Shown: piece after piece, positions 9,410 through 20,666 of the stretch
How the letters are laid out: every line of letters begins with the position of its first letter
Position numbering within the stretch: the first letter of the stretch is position 1
Source: Lysobacter changpingensis
GTDB taxonomy: Bacteria; Pseudomonadota; Gammaproteobacteria; Xanthomonadales; Xanthomonadaceae
Length of the DNA: 64,000 bases
NCBI RefSeq assembly: GCF_017308985.1
Contig: NZ_JADWPE010000001.1
Coordinates: forward strand, 248,001 to 312,000
Direction of reading: 5' to 3'
Notes under the pieces: model-generated
The model's database searches: none
What the model was told of the DNA's origin: nothing
What the model saw: the letters and a program-made list of their open reading frames with translations, nothing else
Program-made: the position numbers and the translations under genes

Positions 9410-10705
9410 GTGATCGCTTCAGTGGATCACGCATCGGGCTTCTTCGGATCGACGCTCCGTCGACTCGACGCATGGCTGCGCGGAACGCCGAAGCCACTGG
9501 CGAAGGAGCATCTGTCGCGAACGATCAGCCTCGCGCGCATCGTCCTGATCGTCGGGCTGGTCTTCCTCCATTATCAGACCTATCCGAATTCGGACGCATC
9601 GCCGTTCGATGGACTCGATCCCGCGAACCATCCGGTGGCGACCTTCATCAACAGCTTCGTGCTGTTCTTCTTCTTCAGCGCGGTGCCGCTGCTGAGCATG
9701 CTGTCCGGGTGGCTGTTCTTCTCCACGATGGGCGGGCGCGATGTGCTGCTGGCGAAGATTCGCCACCGGGTCCGCACGCTCTACGTACCGCTGGTGGGCT
9801 GGAACCTGATCTTCCTGGCGGCGCTCGCGCTGTTGTATCTGTCCGTGCCGGACCATCCGCTGTTCGCGGAGATCAACCTGCGCTTCCAGGACGCATCGCC
9901 CTGGGATTTCGTCAATGCCGTGTTTGCCTTGACGCATCATCCGGTCGGATACCAGTTCTGGTTCGTGCGCGATCTGTTCGTGACCGTGCTTGTCAGCCCG
10001 CTCCTCGCGCTGCTGTTGCAGCGGCTGCCTTACGTCGGCCTGTTCGTGCTTGGCGCGGCGTGGCTGGTCGGTCACGACCTGTGGATTTTCTTCCGCACCG
10101 ACGTCGCGTTCTTCTTCTATCTCGGCGGGCTGATCGCCATGCGCCGCATCGGGCTGCGGATCGCGCCGGGGCCCACGATCGTCCTGATGCTGCTGTACCT
10201 GTTCCTGGTCGGATTGCGTGCGTGGGCGCCGGCCTTCGTCGACATGGTCGACCAGCGCCCGGAATGGCTGACCGGCGCGACGCGCGCGATGCGGCTGGTC
10301 GGCGTCGCGGCGTGCTGGGGCACGTTCCTGTGGCTCGCGCAGACGCGGCCGGGCGAGCGCATGGCGCGATTCGGAGGACTCGCCTTCTTCCTGTTCGCGA
10401 TGCATTTCCCGATGCTCGCGGCGATCAAGTGGATGCTCTGGCCCTGGGTTCCGGCGCACACCGACGCCTGGATGCTGATCCACTACATCGGCAGCGTCGC
10501 CATCACCATCGCGCTCGGACTGACGGCCGGGCAGCTCATGTCGCGCTACCTGCCGCGCGGCTTCGCGCTGATGAACGGTGGCCGCGTTCTTGAGCGATCG
10601 GCGGCTCCTCGTGCTCCGGCGACGGACGATGCCGGGAAAGATCGCGGCCTCGAGATGGCGCCACCGGCTGGAGGGGAAGCGGCGAAGCCGATGCAGCAGG
10701 TCTGA
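9410..10705 (+). CDS. Acyltransferase family 3 (OafA/WecH-like) membrane protein
   Basis: 431 residues from a GTG start. About ten hydrophobic helices begin with SRTISLARIVLIVGLVFLHY, typical of acyltransferase-3 proteins, which O-acetylate or succinylate surface glycans at the inner membrane. The His in the first helix (FLHY) matches the position of the catalytic His seen in the family. Later helices include GYQFWFVRDLFVTVL and FFLFAMHFPML, also familiar from this group. The last about 40 residues are hydrophilic and low in conservation. No other glycan genes are adjacent, so the substrate is unknown. Confidence 0.85.
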   Translation: MIASVDHASGFFGSTLRRLDAWLRGTPKPLAKEHLSRTISLARIVLIVGLVFLHYQTYPNSDASPFDGLDPANHPVATFINSFVLFFFFSAVPLLSMLSGWLFFSTMGGRDVLLAKIRHRVRTLYVPLVGWNLIFLAALALLYLSVPDHPLFAEINLRFQDASPWDFVNAVFALTHHPVGYQFWFVRDLFVTVLVSPLLALLLQRLPYVGLFVLGAAWLVGHDLWIFFRTDVAFFFYLGGLIAMRRIGLRIAPGPTIVLMLLYLFLVGLRAWAPAFVDMVDQRPEWLTGATRAMRLVGVAACWGTFLWLAQTRPGERMARFGGLAFFLFAMHFPMLAAIKWMLWPWVPAHTDAWMLIHYIGSVAITIALGLTAGQLMSRYLPRGFALMNGGRVLERSAAPRAPATDDAGKDRGLEMAPPAGGEAAKPMQQV

Positions 10706-10794
10706 TCGCGCGAAACTGAACCGGGAAAGAGGCCAATCATCGCGGCCAGCCTGCGGCCCGCCTACGATCGCCTGTCTTCCGACGAGTGACGCCC

Positions 10795-11358
10795 ATGAAG
10801 AAATGGATCGCCCTGCTGGTGGTCGTGCTGCTGGCGCTGGCCGGCTGGATCGCGGCCGGCCCGTTCCTGACGGTCAACGCGATCCGCGAGGCGGTCGCGG
10901 AGGAAGACACGGTCGAACTCGCGCGGCACGTCGATTTCGTCTCGGTGCGGCGGGGCCTGCGCGCGCAGGTCGAGGACGCGATCGCACGCAAGGCGGGCGT
11001 CGACGCACAGGACAATCCGCTGGGTGCCTTCGCGCTCGGTCTGGCGAACCGCGCGGCCGGCGGCATCGTCGATGCGCTCGCCACGCCGGCGGGAATCGGC
11101 GCGGTGCTGCAGGGCCGCGGATTGCTGCATCGCCTGATTGGCGGCGGCGTGGATCCCGACGACAGCTTCGCCCATGCGCCGCCGCCGGATCCGCTGCGCG
11201 ACGCGACATACCGCTTCGAATCGCCTTCGCGCTTCACCGCGACCGTGCTCAATGCCGACGGCGATCCGGTGGTATTCGTGCTGCGGCGCGACGGGCTGCG
11301 CTGGAAGCTGACCGACATCCACCTGCCGCTCGACGCGCTGCTCGCGGGCAACGAATGA
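10795..11358 (+). CDS. DUF2939 protein, membrane-anchored
   Basis: 187 residues from the ATG at 10795; the GTG at 10786 adds only three residues. An N-terminal helix (KKWIALLVVVLLALAGWIAAGPFL) acts as signal or anchor and leads into TVNAIREAVAEEDTVELARHVDF, the characteristic opening of DUF2939 proteins, whose members often sit in the envelope. The function is unknown. It stands between the acyltransferase and CHRD genes without overlaps, so there is no clear operon. Confidence 0.75.
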   Translation: MKKWIALLVVVLLALAGWIAAGPFLTVNAIREAVAEEDTVELARHVDFVSVRRGLRAQVEDAIARKAGVDAQDNPLGAFALGLANRAAGGIVDALATPAGIGAVLQGRGLLHRLIGGGVDPDDSFAHAPPPDPLRDATYRFESPSRFTATVLNADGDPVVFVLRRDGLRWKLTDIHLPLDALLAGNE

Positions 11359-11467
11359 CCGCTCGTCGCCTGCGCGGCGGCGCCATCGTTCTTTTGACCC
11401 CGCGATAACACAGGCGGCGCGACCGTCCGCTCGGCGCGACGCGCGCCGTCATCGCGAGGAGAGCCCC

Positions 11468-11995
11468 ATGACCCGCATCGCCGTGGTCGCCATGGCCGTG
11501 CTGCTTCCGGCCGCCGCATTCCACGCCCCGGACAGCCGGGCCGAGAACCGCCAGTTCCGCGCCATCCTGGAGGGAACGCAGGAGGTTCCCGCGCTCTCCA
11601 CCGATGCCCGCGGCAGCTTCCGCGCGCGCATCACCAACGACGGGGGCGCGATCTGGTACGAACTCGCCTACGACGACCTGGAAGGCGCCGTCACCCAGGC
11701 GCACATCCACGTCGGCCAGCGCGGCGTGAACGGCGGCATCGCGGCGTTCCTGTGCAGCAACCTCGGCAACGGCCCGGCCGGCACGCAGGCCTGCCCTGCA
11801 CCGCCGGCGCGCATCACCGGCGTGATCACCGCCGCCGACATCATCGGCCCGGCCGCCCAGGGCATCGCCGCGGGCGAACTGGACGAACTGATCGAAGCGC
11901 TGCGCGAGGGCGTGGCCTACGCCAACGTGCACAGTTCGTTGTTCCCCGGCGGCGAGATCCGCAGCCAGCTCGGGCACGACCACGACCACGATTGA
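11468..11995 (+). CDS. Secreted CHRD-domain protein
   Basis: 175 residues. The first about 25 residues form a signal peptide (AVLLPAAAFHAPDSRA). The rest is one CHRD domain, with the conserved LEGTQEVP opening, AHIHVGQRGVNGGI in the middle and ANVHSSLFPGGEIRSQL at the end. The C-terminal HDHDHD tail could bind metal. CHRD domains occur in chordin and in many bacterial exported proteins, with no established bacterial activity. A GAGGAG ribosome site lies 7 nt before the ATG. Confidence 0.87.
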   Translation: MTRIAVVAMAVLLPAAAFHAPDSRAENRQFRAILEGTQEVPALSTDARGSFRARITNDGGAIWYELAYDDLEGAVTQAHIHVGQRGVNGGIAAFLCSNLGNGPAGTQACPAPPARITGVITAADIIGPAAQGIAAGELDELIEALREGVAYANVHSSLFPGGEIRSQLGHDHDHD

Positions 11996-12037
11996 GCGCG
12001 CACGCATGCGGCGGCGGCGCGCGGCCGGGCGATCGGC

Positions 12038-12955
12038 CTAGCCCTTCGCCTGGCGGTTGGCGATGCCGTGCGGGACATGGCCGGCGGCGACGTGATCGCG
12101 CGCCGAGAGGATGTTGTGCTCGGAATCGTCGAAGAAGATGTCCGCGCCGAAGGCCTCCAGGAACGGCCCCTTCGACCGCCCGCCCAGGAACAGCGCCTCG
12201 TCCAGCCGGATGTCCCACTCGCGCAGCGTGCGGATCACCCGTTCGTGCGCGGGGATCGAGCGCGCGGTGACGAGCGCGGTGCGGATCGGCGAGGCCTGCC
12301 CGGTCGGAAACGCCTGCTGCAACCGGTGCAGCGCATCGAGGAAGCCACGGAACGGCCCGCCCGACAGCGCCTGCGCGGCGTGGCTGCGCTCGTGCTCGGT
12401 GAACGCGGCCAGTCCGCCTTCGCGCGACACACGCTCGCCTTCATCGTCGAAGATCACCGCATCGCCGTCGAACGCGATGCGCAGCTGATCGTGCCGCTGC
12501 TGCGGCGCACGCGACGGCAGCAACGTCGCCGCGGCCACGCCGGCGGCGAGCGCGCTGCGCACGTCCTCGGCGTTGGCCGACAGGAACAGGTCCGCCCCGA
12601 ACGGTCGGATGTACGGATACGGCGGCGCGCCGTTGCTGAAGGCGGCGCGCTTGATCGCCAGCCCGTGGTGCGCGATCGAATTGAAGATGCGCAGGCCGCT
12701 GTCGGCCGAATTGCGCGAGATCAGGATGACCTCCACGCGCGGCGCCTCCGGCGGCGAGCCGTCGTTGAGCGCGAGCAGCTTGCGCACCAGCGGGAAGGCG
12801 ATGCCGGGCGAGAGCAGGTCGTCCTCGTGCGTGCGCTGGAAATCGGCATAGGCGTCGATGCCCTCGCGCTCGAACAGCGCGTGGCTCTCTTCCATGTCGA
12901 ACAGGGTTCGCGAGGAAATCGCGACGATCAGCGGATCGGCATCACGGTCGGGCAT
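12038..12955 (-). CDS. 5'-nucleotidase (cytosolic 5'-nucleotidase family)
   Basis: 305 residues, resembling the cytosolic 5'-nucleotidase 1-type family (PF06189), which dephosphorylates nucleoside monophosphates. Recognisable stretches are LIVAISSRTLFDMEESHALFEREG at the start, VEVILISRNSADSGLRIFNSIAHHGL in the middle and ADIFFDDSEHNI near the end, with the haloacid-dehalogenase-like Asp pair. The start at 12955 is chosen because upstream extension to 13078 translates a palindromic repeat. It is convergent with the CHRD gene, 42 bp apart. Confidence 0.85.
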   Translation of the reverse strand: MPDRDADPLIVAISSRTLFDMEESHALFEREGIDAYADFQRTHEDDLLSPGIAFPLVRKLLALNDGSPPEAPRVEVILISRNSADSGLRIFNSIAHHGLAIKRAAFSNGAPPYPYIRPFGADLFLSANAEDVRSALAAGVAAATLLPSRAPQQRHDQLRIAFDGDAVIFDDEGERVSREGGLAAFTEHERSHAAQALSGGPFRGFLDALHRLQQAFPTGQASPIRTALVTARSIPAHERVIRTLREWDIRLDEALFLGGRSKGPFLEAFGADIFFDDSEHNILSARDHVAAGHVPHGIANRQAKG

Positions 12956-13004
12956 GGGGCGATTATGCCGCAGCGCCGTCGCGCGGATTGCGACGGACGG
13001 CAAG

Positions 13005-13039
13005 CCCCTCTCCCATCGGGAGAGGGGTTGGGGTGAGGG
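13005..13039. repeat. Palindromic repeat, CCCTCACCCCAA-tailed family
   Basis: A CCCCTCTCCC-ATC-GGGAGAGGGG hairpin with the tail TTGGGGTGAGGG. It is the same unit as in lhr (2344), in the opposite orientation, and lies between the 5'-nucleotidase start and the NAD kinase stop. Confidence 0.8.
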
Positions 13040-13099
13040 ACAACGAAGCCTTGGCGGTGAACGAGGGCGTCGGTACAACGCTGCACTGTTGCTCTTCCG

Positions 13100-13870
13100 T
13101 CAGGCGACGAACTGCTCCGCCAGCATGCGCTCTTCGAGGTTGTGCTCCGGATCGAACAGCAGCGTCACCGTGCGGTCGTGCGATTCGCGGATCGTGACTT
13201 CGACGACGTCGCGGACTTCATGCGAGTCGGCCGTCGCGCTGACCGGGCGTTTGTAGGGATCGAGCACGCGGAAGCGCACTTCGGTATCGGCCTTGAGCAC
13301 GGCGCCACGCCAGCGGCGCGGACGGAATGCGGCGATCGGCGTCAGCGCGACCACGTTCGCGCCCAGCGGCAGGATCGGCCCGTGCGCGGAGAAGTTGTAG
13401 GCGGTGCTGCCGGCGGGCGTGGCGACCATCACCCCGTCGCAGATGAGCTCGTCCAGACGCGTCTCGCCATTGAGGTCGATGCGCAGGTGCGCGGCCTGGC
13501 GGGTCTGGCGCAGCAGCGAGACTTCGTTGTACGCCAGCGAGCCGACCGTCGCGCCCGATTCGGTCTGCGCCACCATCTCCAGCGGCCGCAGCACCGCGGG
13601 CTCGGCCGCGTGCAGGCGACCGAGCAGGCCGTCGCCGTCGTGATGGTTCATCAGGAAACCGACCGTGCCCAGCTTCATGCCGTACACGGGTTTGCCCAGC
13701 GCGGCGTAGCGGTGCAGCGTGGCGAGCATGAATCCGTCGCCGCCGAGCGGCACGAGCACGTCCGCATCCTCCGGCGCGTGCTGGCCGTGCTGGGCGGTGA
13801 GGGCTTCGAGCGCGCGCTGCGCGCCATCGGCGTGGCTGGCGAGGAAGGCGATGCGTGGCGTCGCGGTCAT
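13100..13870 (-). CDS. nadK: NAD kinase
   Basis: 256 residues. It phosphorylates NAD to NADP using ATP or polyphosphate in the cytosol. The ATP/NAD motif [14 protein letters not shown] contains GGDG at residues 43-46, and the NE/D motif region includes [10 protein letters not shown]. The [13 protein letters not shown] stretch matches the TPTGSTAY-type motif. Its length fits the compact NAD kinases of Xanthomonadaceae. It stands alone, 133 bp downstream of the gdhB stop codon on the same strand, with a terminator in between. Confidence 0.92.
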   Translation of the reverse strand: MTATPRIAFLASHADGAQRALEALTAQHGQHAPEDADVLVPLGGDGFMLATLHRYAALGKPVYGMKLGTVGFLMNHHDGDGLLGRLHAAEPAVLRPLEMVAQTESGATVGSLAYNEVSLLRQTRQAAHLRIDLNGETRLDELICDGVMVATPAGSTAYNFSAHGPILPLGANVVALTPIAAFRPRRWRGAVLKADTEVRFRVLDPYKRPVSATADSHEVRDVVEVTIRESHDRTVTLLFDPEHNLEERMLAEQFVA

Positions 13871-13919
13871 CGGCGGCTCCGGGGGTCAGGGGCGCAGCAT
13901 AACCGGTCGCGGTGTTAAG

Positions 13920-13940
13920 CCCTCCTCCCGACGGGAGGGG
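13920..13940. repeat. Small palindrome CCCTCCTCCC / GGGAGGGG
   Basis: A shorter, tail-less relative of the CCCCTCTCCC repeat, beside the gdhB terminator. Confidence 0.5.
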
Positions 13941-13951
13941 CTGGCGAAATG

Positions 13952-13980
13952 AAGAAGGCCCGGCATTCGCCGGGCCTTCT
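13952..13980 (-). terminator. Rho-independent terminator of NAD-GDH
   Basis: AGAAGGCCCGGC and GCCGGGCCTTCT with a 4-nt loop, followed on the minus strand by TTCATTT; 24 bp beyond the GDH stop codon. Confidence 0.85.
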
Positions 13981-14003
13981 CATCCACACAATCCTCAGCG
14001 CAC

Positions 14004-17000
14004 TTACGCCCCGACCGAAGCCACCTGCGCCAACCTCCGCACCGCCACCGACAGCGTCGGGTAGTCCAGCGCCTTCTGGTTGTGCAGGTCGGCGAACATC
14101 GCGAGGGTGAAGCGCAGCGACGAGTCGTCACGCTTGAGCCACGCCTCGACCTTCTGCTCGACCGGCTTCTTGCCGCCGTCGGCGAGGATCTGCGAGACCA
14201 GCGAGCGGGCCTGCGTGGCCAGTTCGTCGCGCAGTGCGCCACGGGCCAGCGCCTGCCAGCGGCCGTCGACCGACAGCTGTTCGACCTGCTCGTACAGCCA
14301 CGGCAGGCTCAGCGCCTGGCCCAGCGAGAAGTACGCCTTCGCCACTTCCACCGGCGAGAGCTTGCGGGCCAGCGAGATCTCGACGATGTCGCAGCCGAAC
14401 TCCAGCAGCGGCAACGCGGCCAGCTGTTCGGCCAGTTGCGCCGGCAGGCCCTTGCCCTTCCACTCGGCCATGCGCGCTTCGTACGCATCGCGACGCATGC
14501 CCGACAGCACCGTCGGCAGCGAGGCGCGCACCGCGTTGAGGCCGTCGCCGTAACGCGACATCGCCGCGGTGATCTCCGGCATCTTGCCCGGACGCGACAG
14601 CAGCCAGCGCGACATCGAGCGCAGCAGGTGCCAGATGACCTGCAGCGCATCGACCTGCACCGACTCCGGCACCTTGCCGTCGAGCGCGTCGATCTGCGCC
14701 CACAGGTCGCGCGCGTCCACCGCCTCGCGGGCGATGGTGTAGGCCTCGGCGACCTCGGCCGGCGTGCGGCCGGTGTCCTCGGTCATGCGCAGGGTGAAGG
14801 TCGCGCCCATGCGGTTGACCATCGAGTTGGTCACCGCCGTGGCGATGATCTCGCGCTTCAGGCGATGGCCTTCCATCGCCTTGGCGTACTTGGCCTGCAG
14901 CGGCTGCGGGAAGTAGCGCACCAGTTCCTTCGACAGGTACGGATCTTCCGGCACGTCCGACTCCAGCAGCTGCTGGAACAGCACGATCTTGCTGTACGAC
15001 AGCAGCACCGCGAGTTCCGGACGCGTCAGGCCCTGGCCGCGCGACTTGCGCTCGGCGATCTCGGCATCGCTCGGCAGGAACTCGATCTGGCGATCGAGCA
15101 GGCCTTGCGACTCCAGCGTGCGGATGAAGTGCTGCTTGGAGCCCAGGCGGTGCACGCTCATCCGCTCCATCAGGCTCAGCGCCTGGTTCTGGCGGTAGTT
15201 GTCGGTGAGCACCAGCTGCGCGACCTCGTCGGTCATCTGCGCGAGCAGCTTGTTGCGCTCGGGCAGCGTCAGCTTCTTCTTCTGCACCTCGCCGTTGAGC
15301 AGGATCTTGATGTTCACCTCATGGTCGGAGGTGTCCACGCCGGCGGAGTTGTCGATGAAATCGGTGTTGAGCAGCACGCCATGCTGCGCGGCCTCGATGC
15401 GGCCCAGCTGCGTCATGCCGAGATTGCCGCCCTCGCCCACCACCTTGCAGCGCAGCTCGCGACCGTTGACGCGCAGCGCGTTGTTGGCGCGATCGCCGAC
15501 GTCGGCGTTGGTCTCGCTCGTCGCCTTCACGTAGGTACCGATGCCGCCGTTCCACAGCAGGTCGACCGGCGCCTTGAGGATCGCGCTGAGCAGTTCCGCC
15601 GGGCTCATCGCCGTGATCGTCGGGTCGATCCCCAGCGCGGTCTTGGCTTCGGCCGACAGCGGAATCGACTTGGCCGAACGCGGGTAGATGCCGCCGCCCT
15701 TGCTGATCAGCGAACGGTCGTAGTCGTCCCAGCTCGAACGCGGCAGCTTGAACATGCGCTGGCGTTCCTTGAACGTCGACGCGGCGTCCGGATTCGGATC
15801 GATGAACACGTGGCGGTGGTCGAACGCCGCGACCAGGCGGATGTGCTTGCTCAGCAGCATGCCGTTGCCGAACACGTCGCCGGACATGTCGCCGACGCCG
15901 ACCACGGTGAAGTCCTGCTTCTGGCTGTCGCGGCCCATCGCGCGGAAGTGGCGCTTGACCGACTCCCACGCGCCGCGCGCGGTGATGCCCATGCCCTTGT
16001 GGTCGTAGCCGACCGAACCGCCCGAGGCGAACGCGTCGTCCAGCCAGAAGCCGTGCGCGCGCGCGATGCCGTTGGCGATGTCGGAGAACGTCGCCGTGCC
16101 CTTGTCGGCGGCGACGACCAGGTATGGATCGTCGTTGTCGTGGCGCACCACGTTCGCCGGCGGCACGACCTTGCCGTCCACCAGGTTGTCGGTGATGTCC
16201 AGCAGGCCGTTGATGAAGCGCTTGTAGCAGGCCACGCCTTCGTTGAACCACGCGTCGCGGTTCACCGCCGGATCCGGCAGTTGCTTGGCGATGAAGCCGC
16301 CCTTCGAACCAACCGGCACGATGACGGTGTTCTTCACCATCTGCGCCTTCACCAGGCCGAGCACTTCGGTGCGGAAGTCCTCGCGGCGGTCCGACCAGCG
16401 CAGGCCGCCGCGCGCCACCGGGCCGAAGCGCAGGTGCACGCCTTCCACGCGCGGACCGTAGACGAAGATCTCGCGGTACGGACGCGGCTTCGGCAGGTCC
16501 GGCACCTTCGAGGAATCGAACTTGAAGCTGATGTAGTCGGCCGGGCCGCCATCGGCGCGCAGGCCGTCCTTGTACTGGATGTAGTAGCTGGTGCGCAGCG
16601 TGGCGTCGATCACACCGATGAAGCTGCGCAGGATGCGGTCTTCATCGAGGCTGGCGACGCGGTCGAACAGGCCCTTGAGCGCGTTGCGCGTGGCCTCGAC
16701 CTGCGCGTCGCGCTTGCCGGCGCGGGCGTCGAGCATCGGCTCCAGCGCGGCGAGCGTGGCTTCGTCGCCGTTCGCCAGCGCGGAAAGCTGTGCGCGGAAG
16801 GCTTCCACGCCGGCCTTGATCTGCGCCTTGGATTCGCTGCCGGTGACCGGATCGAACTTCGCTTCGAACAGCTCGACCAGCAGGCGCGCGAGCAGCGGAT
16901 AGCGGTTGAGCGTCTCCTCCACGTAGCTCTGCGAGAACGGCACGCCGACCTGCAGCAGGTACTTGCAGTAGCCGCGCAGCATCGCGACCTGGCGCCACGA

Positions 17001-19028
17001 CAGGTTCGCCGTGAGGATCAGCCGGTTGAAGCCGTCGTTCTCGGCGTTGCCGCGCCAGATCTGCGCGAAGGCGTCCTCGAAGGTCTCGTCGAGGCTGGAC
17101 ACGTCCAGGTTCGGGTTCGAGGTCTCGACCTCGAAATCCTGCACGAACAGCGTCCGGCCGTTCGCGTTGAGCCGGTACGGATGCTCGGAGATCACCCGCA
17201 GGCCCATGTTCTCCATCATCGGCAGCGCGTCCGACAGCGGGATGTCGTCGTTCTGGCGATAGAACTTGAAGCGCAGCCCGCCGTCGCCGTTGTGCGCGCG
17301 GTACAGGCTCAGGCGCAGGTCGTCCGGACCGGTCAGCGCGGCCAGGTGCTCGACGTCGTCGGCGGCCACGTCGGCGCTGACGTCCTCGATGTAACCCGCC
17401 GGCAGCGCGCGGCCGTAGGTGTTGGCCATGGTGAGGCCGCGCTGTTCGCCATGACGCACGACCAGGCGTTCACGCAGGTCGTCCTGCCAGTTGCGCACGA
17501 GCTTCGCCAGCTCGGCTTCGATCTTCGCGCTGTCGGTTTCGATCGCTTCGCCCGACTTCGGACGCACGATCAGGTGCACCTGCGCCAGCGGCGATTCGCC
17601 GCCCAGCGTGACCGAGGAATCGACGTGTTCGCCGTGCAGTTCGCGCTTGAGCATCGCCTCGATGCGCAGGCGCACGTCGGTGTTGAAGCGGTCGCGCGGG
17701 ATGTAGACCAGCACCGAGAAGAAGCGGCCGTAGCGGTCGCGGCGCAGGAACAGCTTGCTGCGCACGCGCTCCTGCAGGCCGAGGATGCCGGTCGCGGTGC
17801 GCAGCAGTTCCTCTTCGCTCGACTGGAACATCTCGTCGCGCGGCAGCGATTCCAGGATGTGGCGCAGCGCCTTGCCGCTGTGGCTGTCGGGCTTCAGGCC
17901 GGACTGCTGCATCACGTAGTTGTGGCGTTCGCGCACCAGCGGGATGTCCCACGGGCGACGGTTGTACGCGCTGGAGGTGTACAGGCCGAGGAAGCGCTCC
18001 TCGCGCACCGGCTTGCCCTTCGCGTCGAAGCTGAGCACGCCGATGTAGTCCATGTAGCCCGGACGATGCACCGTCGCGCGCGAATTGGTCTTGGTGAGGA
18101 TCAGCGCGTCCACCGCGCCGGACTGCGGCATGTAGTGCGCGGCGAGCGAGGTCAGCAGGCGCGGCTTGCCCACGTCCTTCCCGCGCAGCAGGCCCAGGCC
18201 GCTGGACTTGATCGCGCTGAGCACTTCCTCGCCGCCCTTCTGGACGACTTCGTATTCGCGATACCCCAGGAAGGTGAAGTGGTTGTCGGCCGCCCAGCGC
18301 AGGAATTCCTGCGCCTCGCGCTTGCCGGCCTCGCTCACGGGCAGGTTGCGCTGGCCCAGTTCGTCGGCCACCGCCAGCATCTTCGCCTTCATCTGCGGCC
18401 AGTCGCGCACCGAGGCGCGCACGTCGCCCAGCACGGATTCCAGCGCCTTCTGGATCTTCGGCATCGCCTCGGCCGGCTGGCGGTCGATCTCCAGGTGCAT
18501 CAGCGATTCGGGCAGGCCTTCGCCGACGGCGAGGATCTTGCCGGTCTTGTCGCGATCGAACGTCACCACCGGATGGCCCAGCACGTGCACGCCGATGCCC
18601 TGCTCGGCCAGCGCCATCGTCACCGAATCCACCAGGAACGGCATGTCGTCGTTGGCGATCTGGATGACGGTATGCGTCGAATCCCAGCCCTCGCCCTTGA
18701 TGGTCGGGTTGAACAGGCGCACCAGCGCCGAACCCGGCTTGCGCGCGCGGGCGAAATCCAGGAAGTCCACGGCCAGCTCGGCCCAGCCGCTCGCGTCATG
18801 CTGCGGCAGCTCGTCGCTGCTCATGCGCTTGTAGAAGGCGTTGATGAACGCTTCGGCTTCGGCGTGGCGCGCCTTGGGCAGGCGCTTGCGCATCGCCTCG
18901 ACGATGGGTTCCAGCGAAACGGTGTCGTCCTTCGCGCGGGTCTGGGTGGTCGCGCGCTTCGCGGGCGTGCGTTTGGCCGGTTCGGTCTTGCTGGCGGGTT
19001 TGGCGGAAGCGTTACGTTTGGTGCTCAT
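14004..19028 (-). CDS. gdhB: NAD-specific glutamate dehydrogenase, 180-kDa class
   Basis: 1,674 residues, the size of the large (L_180) GDH class. It oxidatively deaminates glutamate to 2-oxoglutarate with NAD+. The N-terminal about 700 residues are the ACT-like regulatory region; the catalytic core follows, with GLRWSDRREDFRTEVLGLVKAQMVKNTVIVPVGSKGGFIAK containing the substrate-binding lysines, then the Rossmann region VVGVGDMSGDVFGNGMLL. The first 35 residues are a Lys/Ala/Thr-rich extension of low complexity. It has its own terminator. The 5,115-bp frame antisense to it is an artefact of GC bias. Confidence 0.95.
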   Translation of the reverse strand: MSTKRNASAKPASKTEPAKRTPAKRATTQTRAKDDTVSLEPIVEAMRKRLPKARHAEAEAFINAFYKRMSSDELPQHDASGWAELAVDFLDFARARKPGSALVRLFNPTIKGEGWDSTHTVIQIANDDMPFLVDSVTMALAEQGIGVHVLGHPVVTFDRDKTGKILAVGEGLPESLMHLEIDRQPAEAMPKIQKALESVLGDVRASVRDWPQMKAKMLAVADELGQRNLPVSEAGKREAQEFLRWAADNHFTFLGYREYEVVQKGGEEVLSAIKSSGLGLLRGKDVGKPRLLTSLAAHYMPQSGAVDALILTKTNSRATVHRPGYMDYIGVLSFDAKGKPVREERFLGLYTSSAYNRRPWDIPLVRERHNYVMQQSGLKPDSHSGKALRHILESLPRDEMFQSSEEELLRTATGILGLQERVRSKLFLRRDRYGRFFSVLVYIPRDRFNTDVRLRIEAMLKRELHGEHVDSSVTLGGESPLAQVHLIVRPKSGEAIETDSAKIEAELAKLVRNWQDDLRERLVVRHGEQRGLTMANTYGRALPAGYIEDVSADVAADDVEHLAALTGPDDLRLSLYRAHNGDGGLRFKFYRQNDDIPLSDALPMMENMGLRVISEHPYRLNANGRTLFVQDFEVETSNPNLDVSSLDETFEDAFAQIWRGNAENDGFNRLILTANLSWRQVAMLRGYCKYLLQVGVPFSQSYVEETLNRYPLLARLLVELFEAKFDPVTGSESKAQIKAGVEAFRAQLSALANGDEATLAALEPMLDARAGKRDAQVEATRNALKGLFDRVASLDEDRILRSFIGVIDATLRTSYYIQYKDGLRADGGPADYISFKFDSSKVPDLPKPRPYREIFVYGPRVEGVHLRFGPVARGGLRWSDRREDFRTEVLGLVKAQMVKNTVIVPVGSKGGFIAKQLPDPAVNRDAWFNEGVACYKRFINGLLDITDNLVDGKVVPPANVVRHDNDDPYLVVAADKGTATFSDIANGIARAHGFWLDDAFASGGSVGYDHKGMGITARGAWESVKRHFRAMGRDSQKQDFTVVGVGDMSGDVFGNGMLLSKHIRLVAAFDHRHVFIDPNPDAASTFKERQRMFKLPRSSWDDYDRSLISKGGGIYPRSAKSIPLSAEAKTALGIDPTITAMSPAELLSAILKAPVDLLWNGGIGTYVKATSETNADVGDRANNALRVNGRELRCKVVGEGGNLGMTQLGRIEAAQHGVLLNTDFIDNSAGVDTSDHEVNIKILLNGEVQKKKLTLPERNKLLAQMTDEVAQLVLTDNYRQNQALSLMERMSVHRLGSKQHFIRTLESQGLLDRQIEFLPSDAEIAERKSRGQGLTRPELAVLLSYSKIVLFQQLLESDVPEDPYLSKELVRYFPQPLQAKYAKAMEGHRLKREIIATAVTNSMVNRMGATFTLRMTEDTGRTPAEVAEAYTIAREAVDARDLWAQIDALDGKVPESVQVDALQVIWHLLRSMSRWLLSRPGKMPEITAAMSRYGDGLNAVRASLPTVLSGMRRDAYEARMAEWKGKGLPAQLAEQLAALPLLEFGCDIVEISLARKLSPVEVAKAYFSLGQALSLPWLYEQVEQLSVDGRWQALARGALRDELATQARSLVSQILADGGKKPVEQKVEAWLKRDDSSLRFTLAMFADLHNQKALDYPTLSVAVRRLAQVASVGA

Positions 19029-19250
19029 GGCAACGGAAGTTCCAATGAAAGAAGGCCCACGCTCATCGCGCGGGCCGGGGGATACGGTTCAGTACGGGCT
19101 GTTCGCGGACACGATCTGGCGCGGAGCCGCTGTTGCGGCGTCCTCGCGCGGGCGACGATCGCGACCGCGATCAACAGGGCAGGCGGTTGGACGTGACGAT
19201 CCGAAGCGTTTCATGTCGGGTTCGTGCTGGCGGCGGGTGCCGGCCGGCCT

Positions 19251-20411
<1,161 letters not shown>

Positions 20412-20636
20412 GTGGGCTACCTCGTGCTCTGGTCTTCTGGAACGTTGGGCGAAACAGCCTGCGAATTGTAGCCGGCCCGTGCGGGATTCGCAGGTACGCC
20501 AGGGTGGTCGGACGCACGGACCCGCGCGATTCCGCCCGTTTTCGAACAATCCCGCACGCGCGGCACCGGAAAGCGAGCGCTATCACCGTCCTGCTTGCCG
20601 CCCTGCTTGACCCTGGCCCCCTCGCGGGCCGAAACT

Positions 20637-20654
20637 TATCGCTGTATCGCGATA
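20637..20654 (+). promoter_or_regulatory. Palindromic operator upstream of sahR-metH
   Basis: TATCGC-TGTATC-GCGATA, perfect 6-bp arms, ending 12 bp before the sahR ATG. An inverted repeat of this kind directly in front of an ArsR-family gene is the expected autoregulatory operator and would control the whole operon. Confidence 0.65.
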
Positions 20655-20666
20655 GGTTGATGAAGC

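Noticed and set aside
12956-13078. N-terminal extension of the 5'-nucleotidase
   Set aside because: It translates the CCCTCACCCCAA-tailed repeat and adds no conserved sequence.
14082-19196. 1,704-residue open frame antisense to NAD-GDH
   Set aside because: It is an uninterrupted shadow of high-GC coding on the other strand, rich in Arg, Ala, Gln and His with no domain resemblance; the sense strand encodes a complete enzyme.
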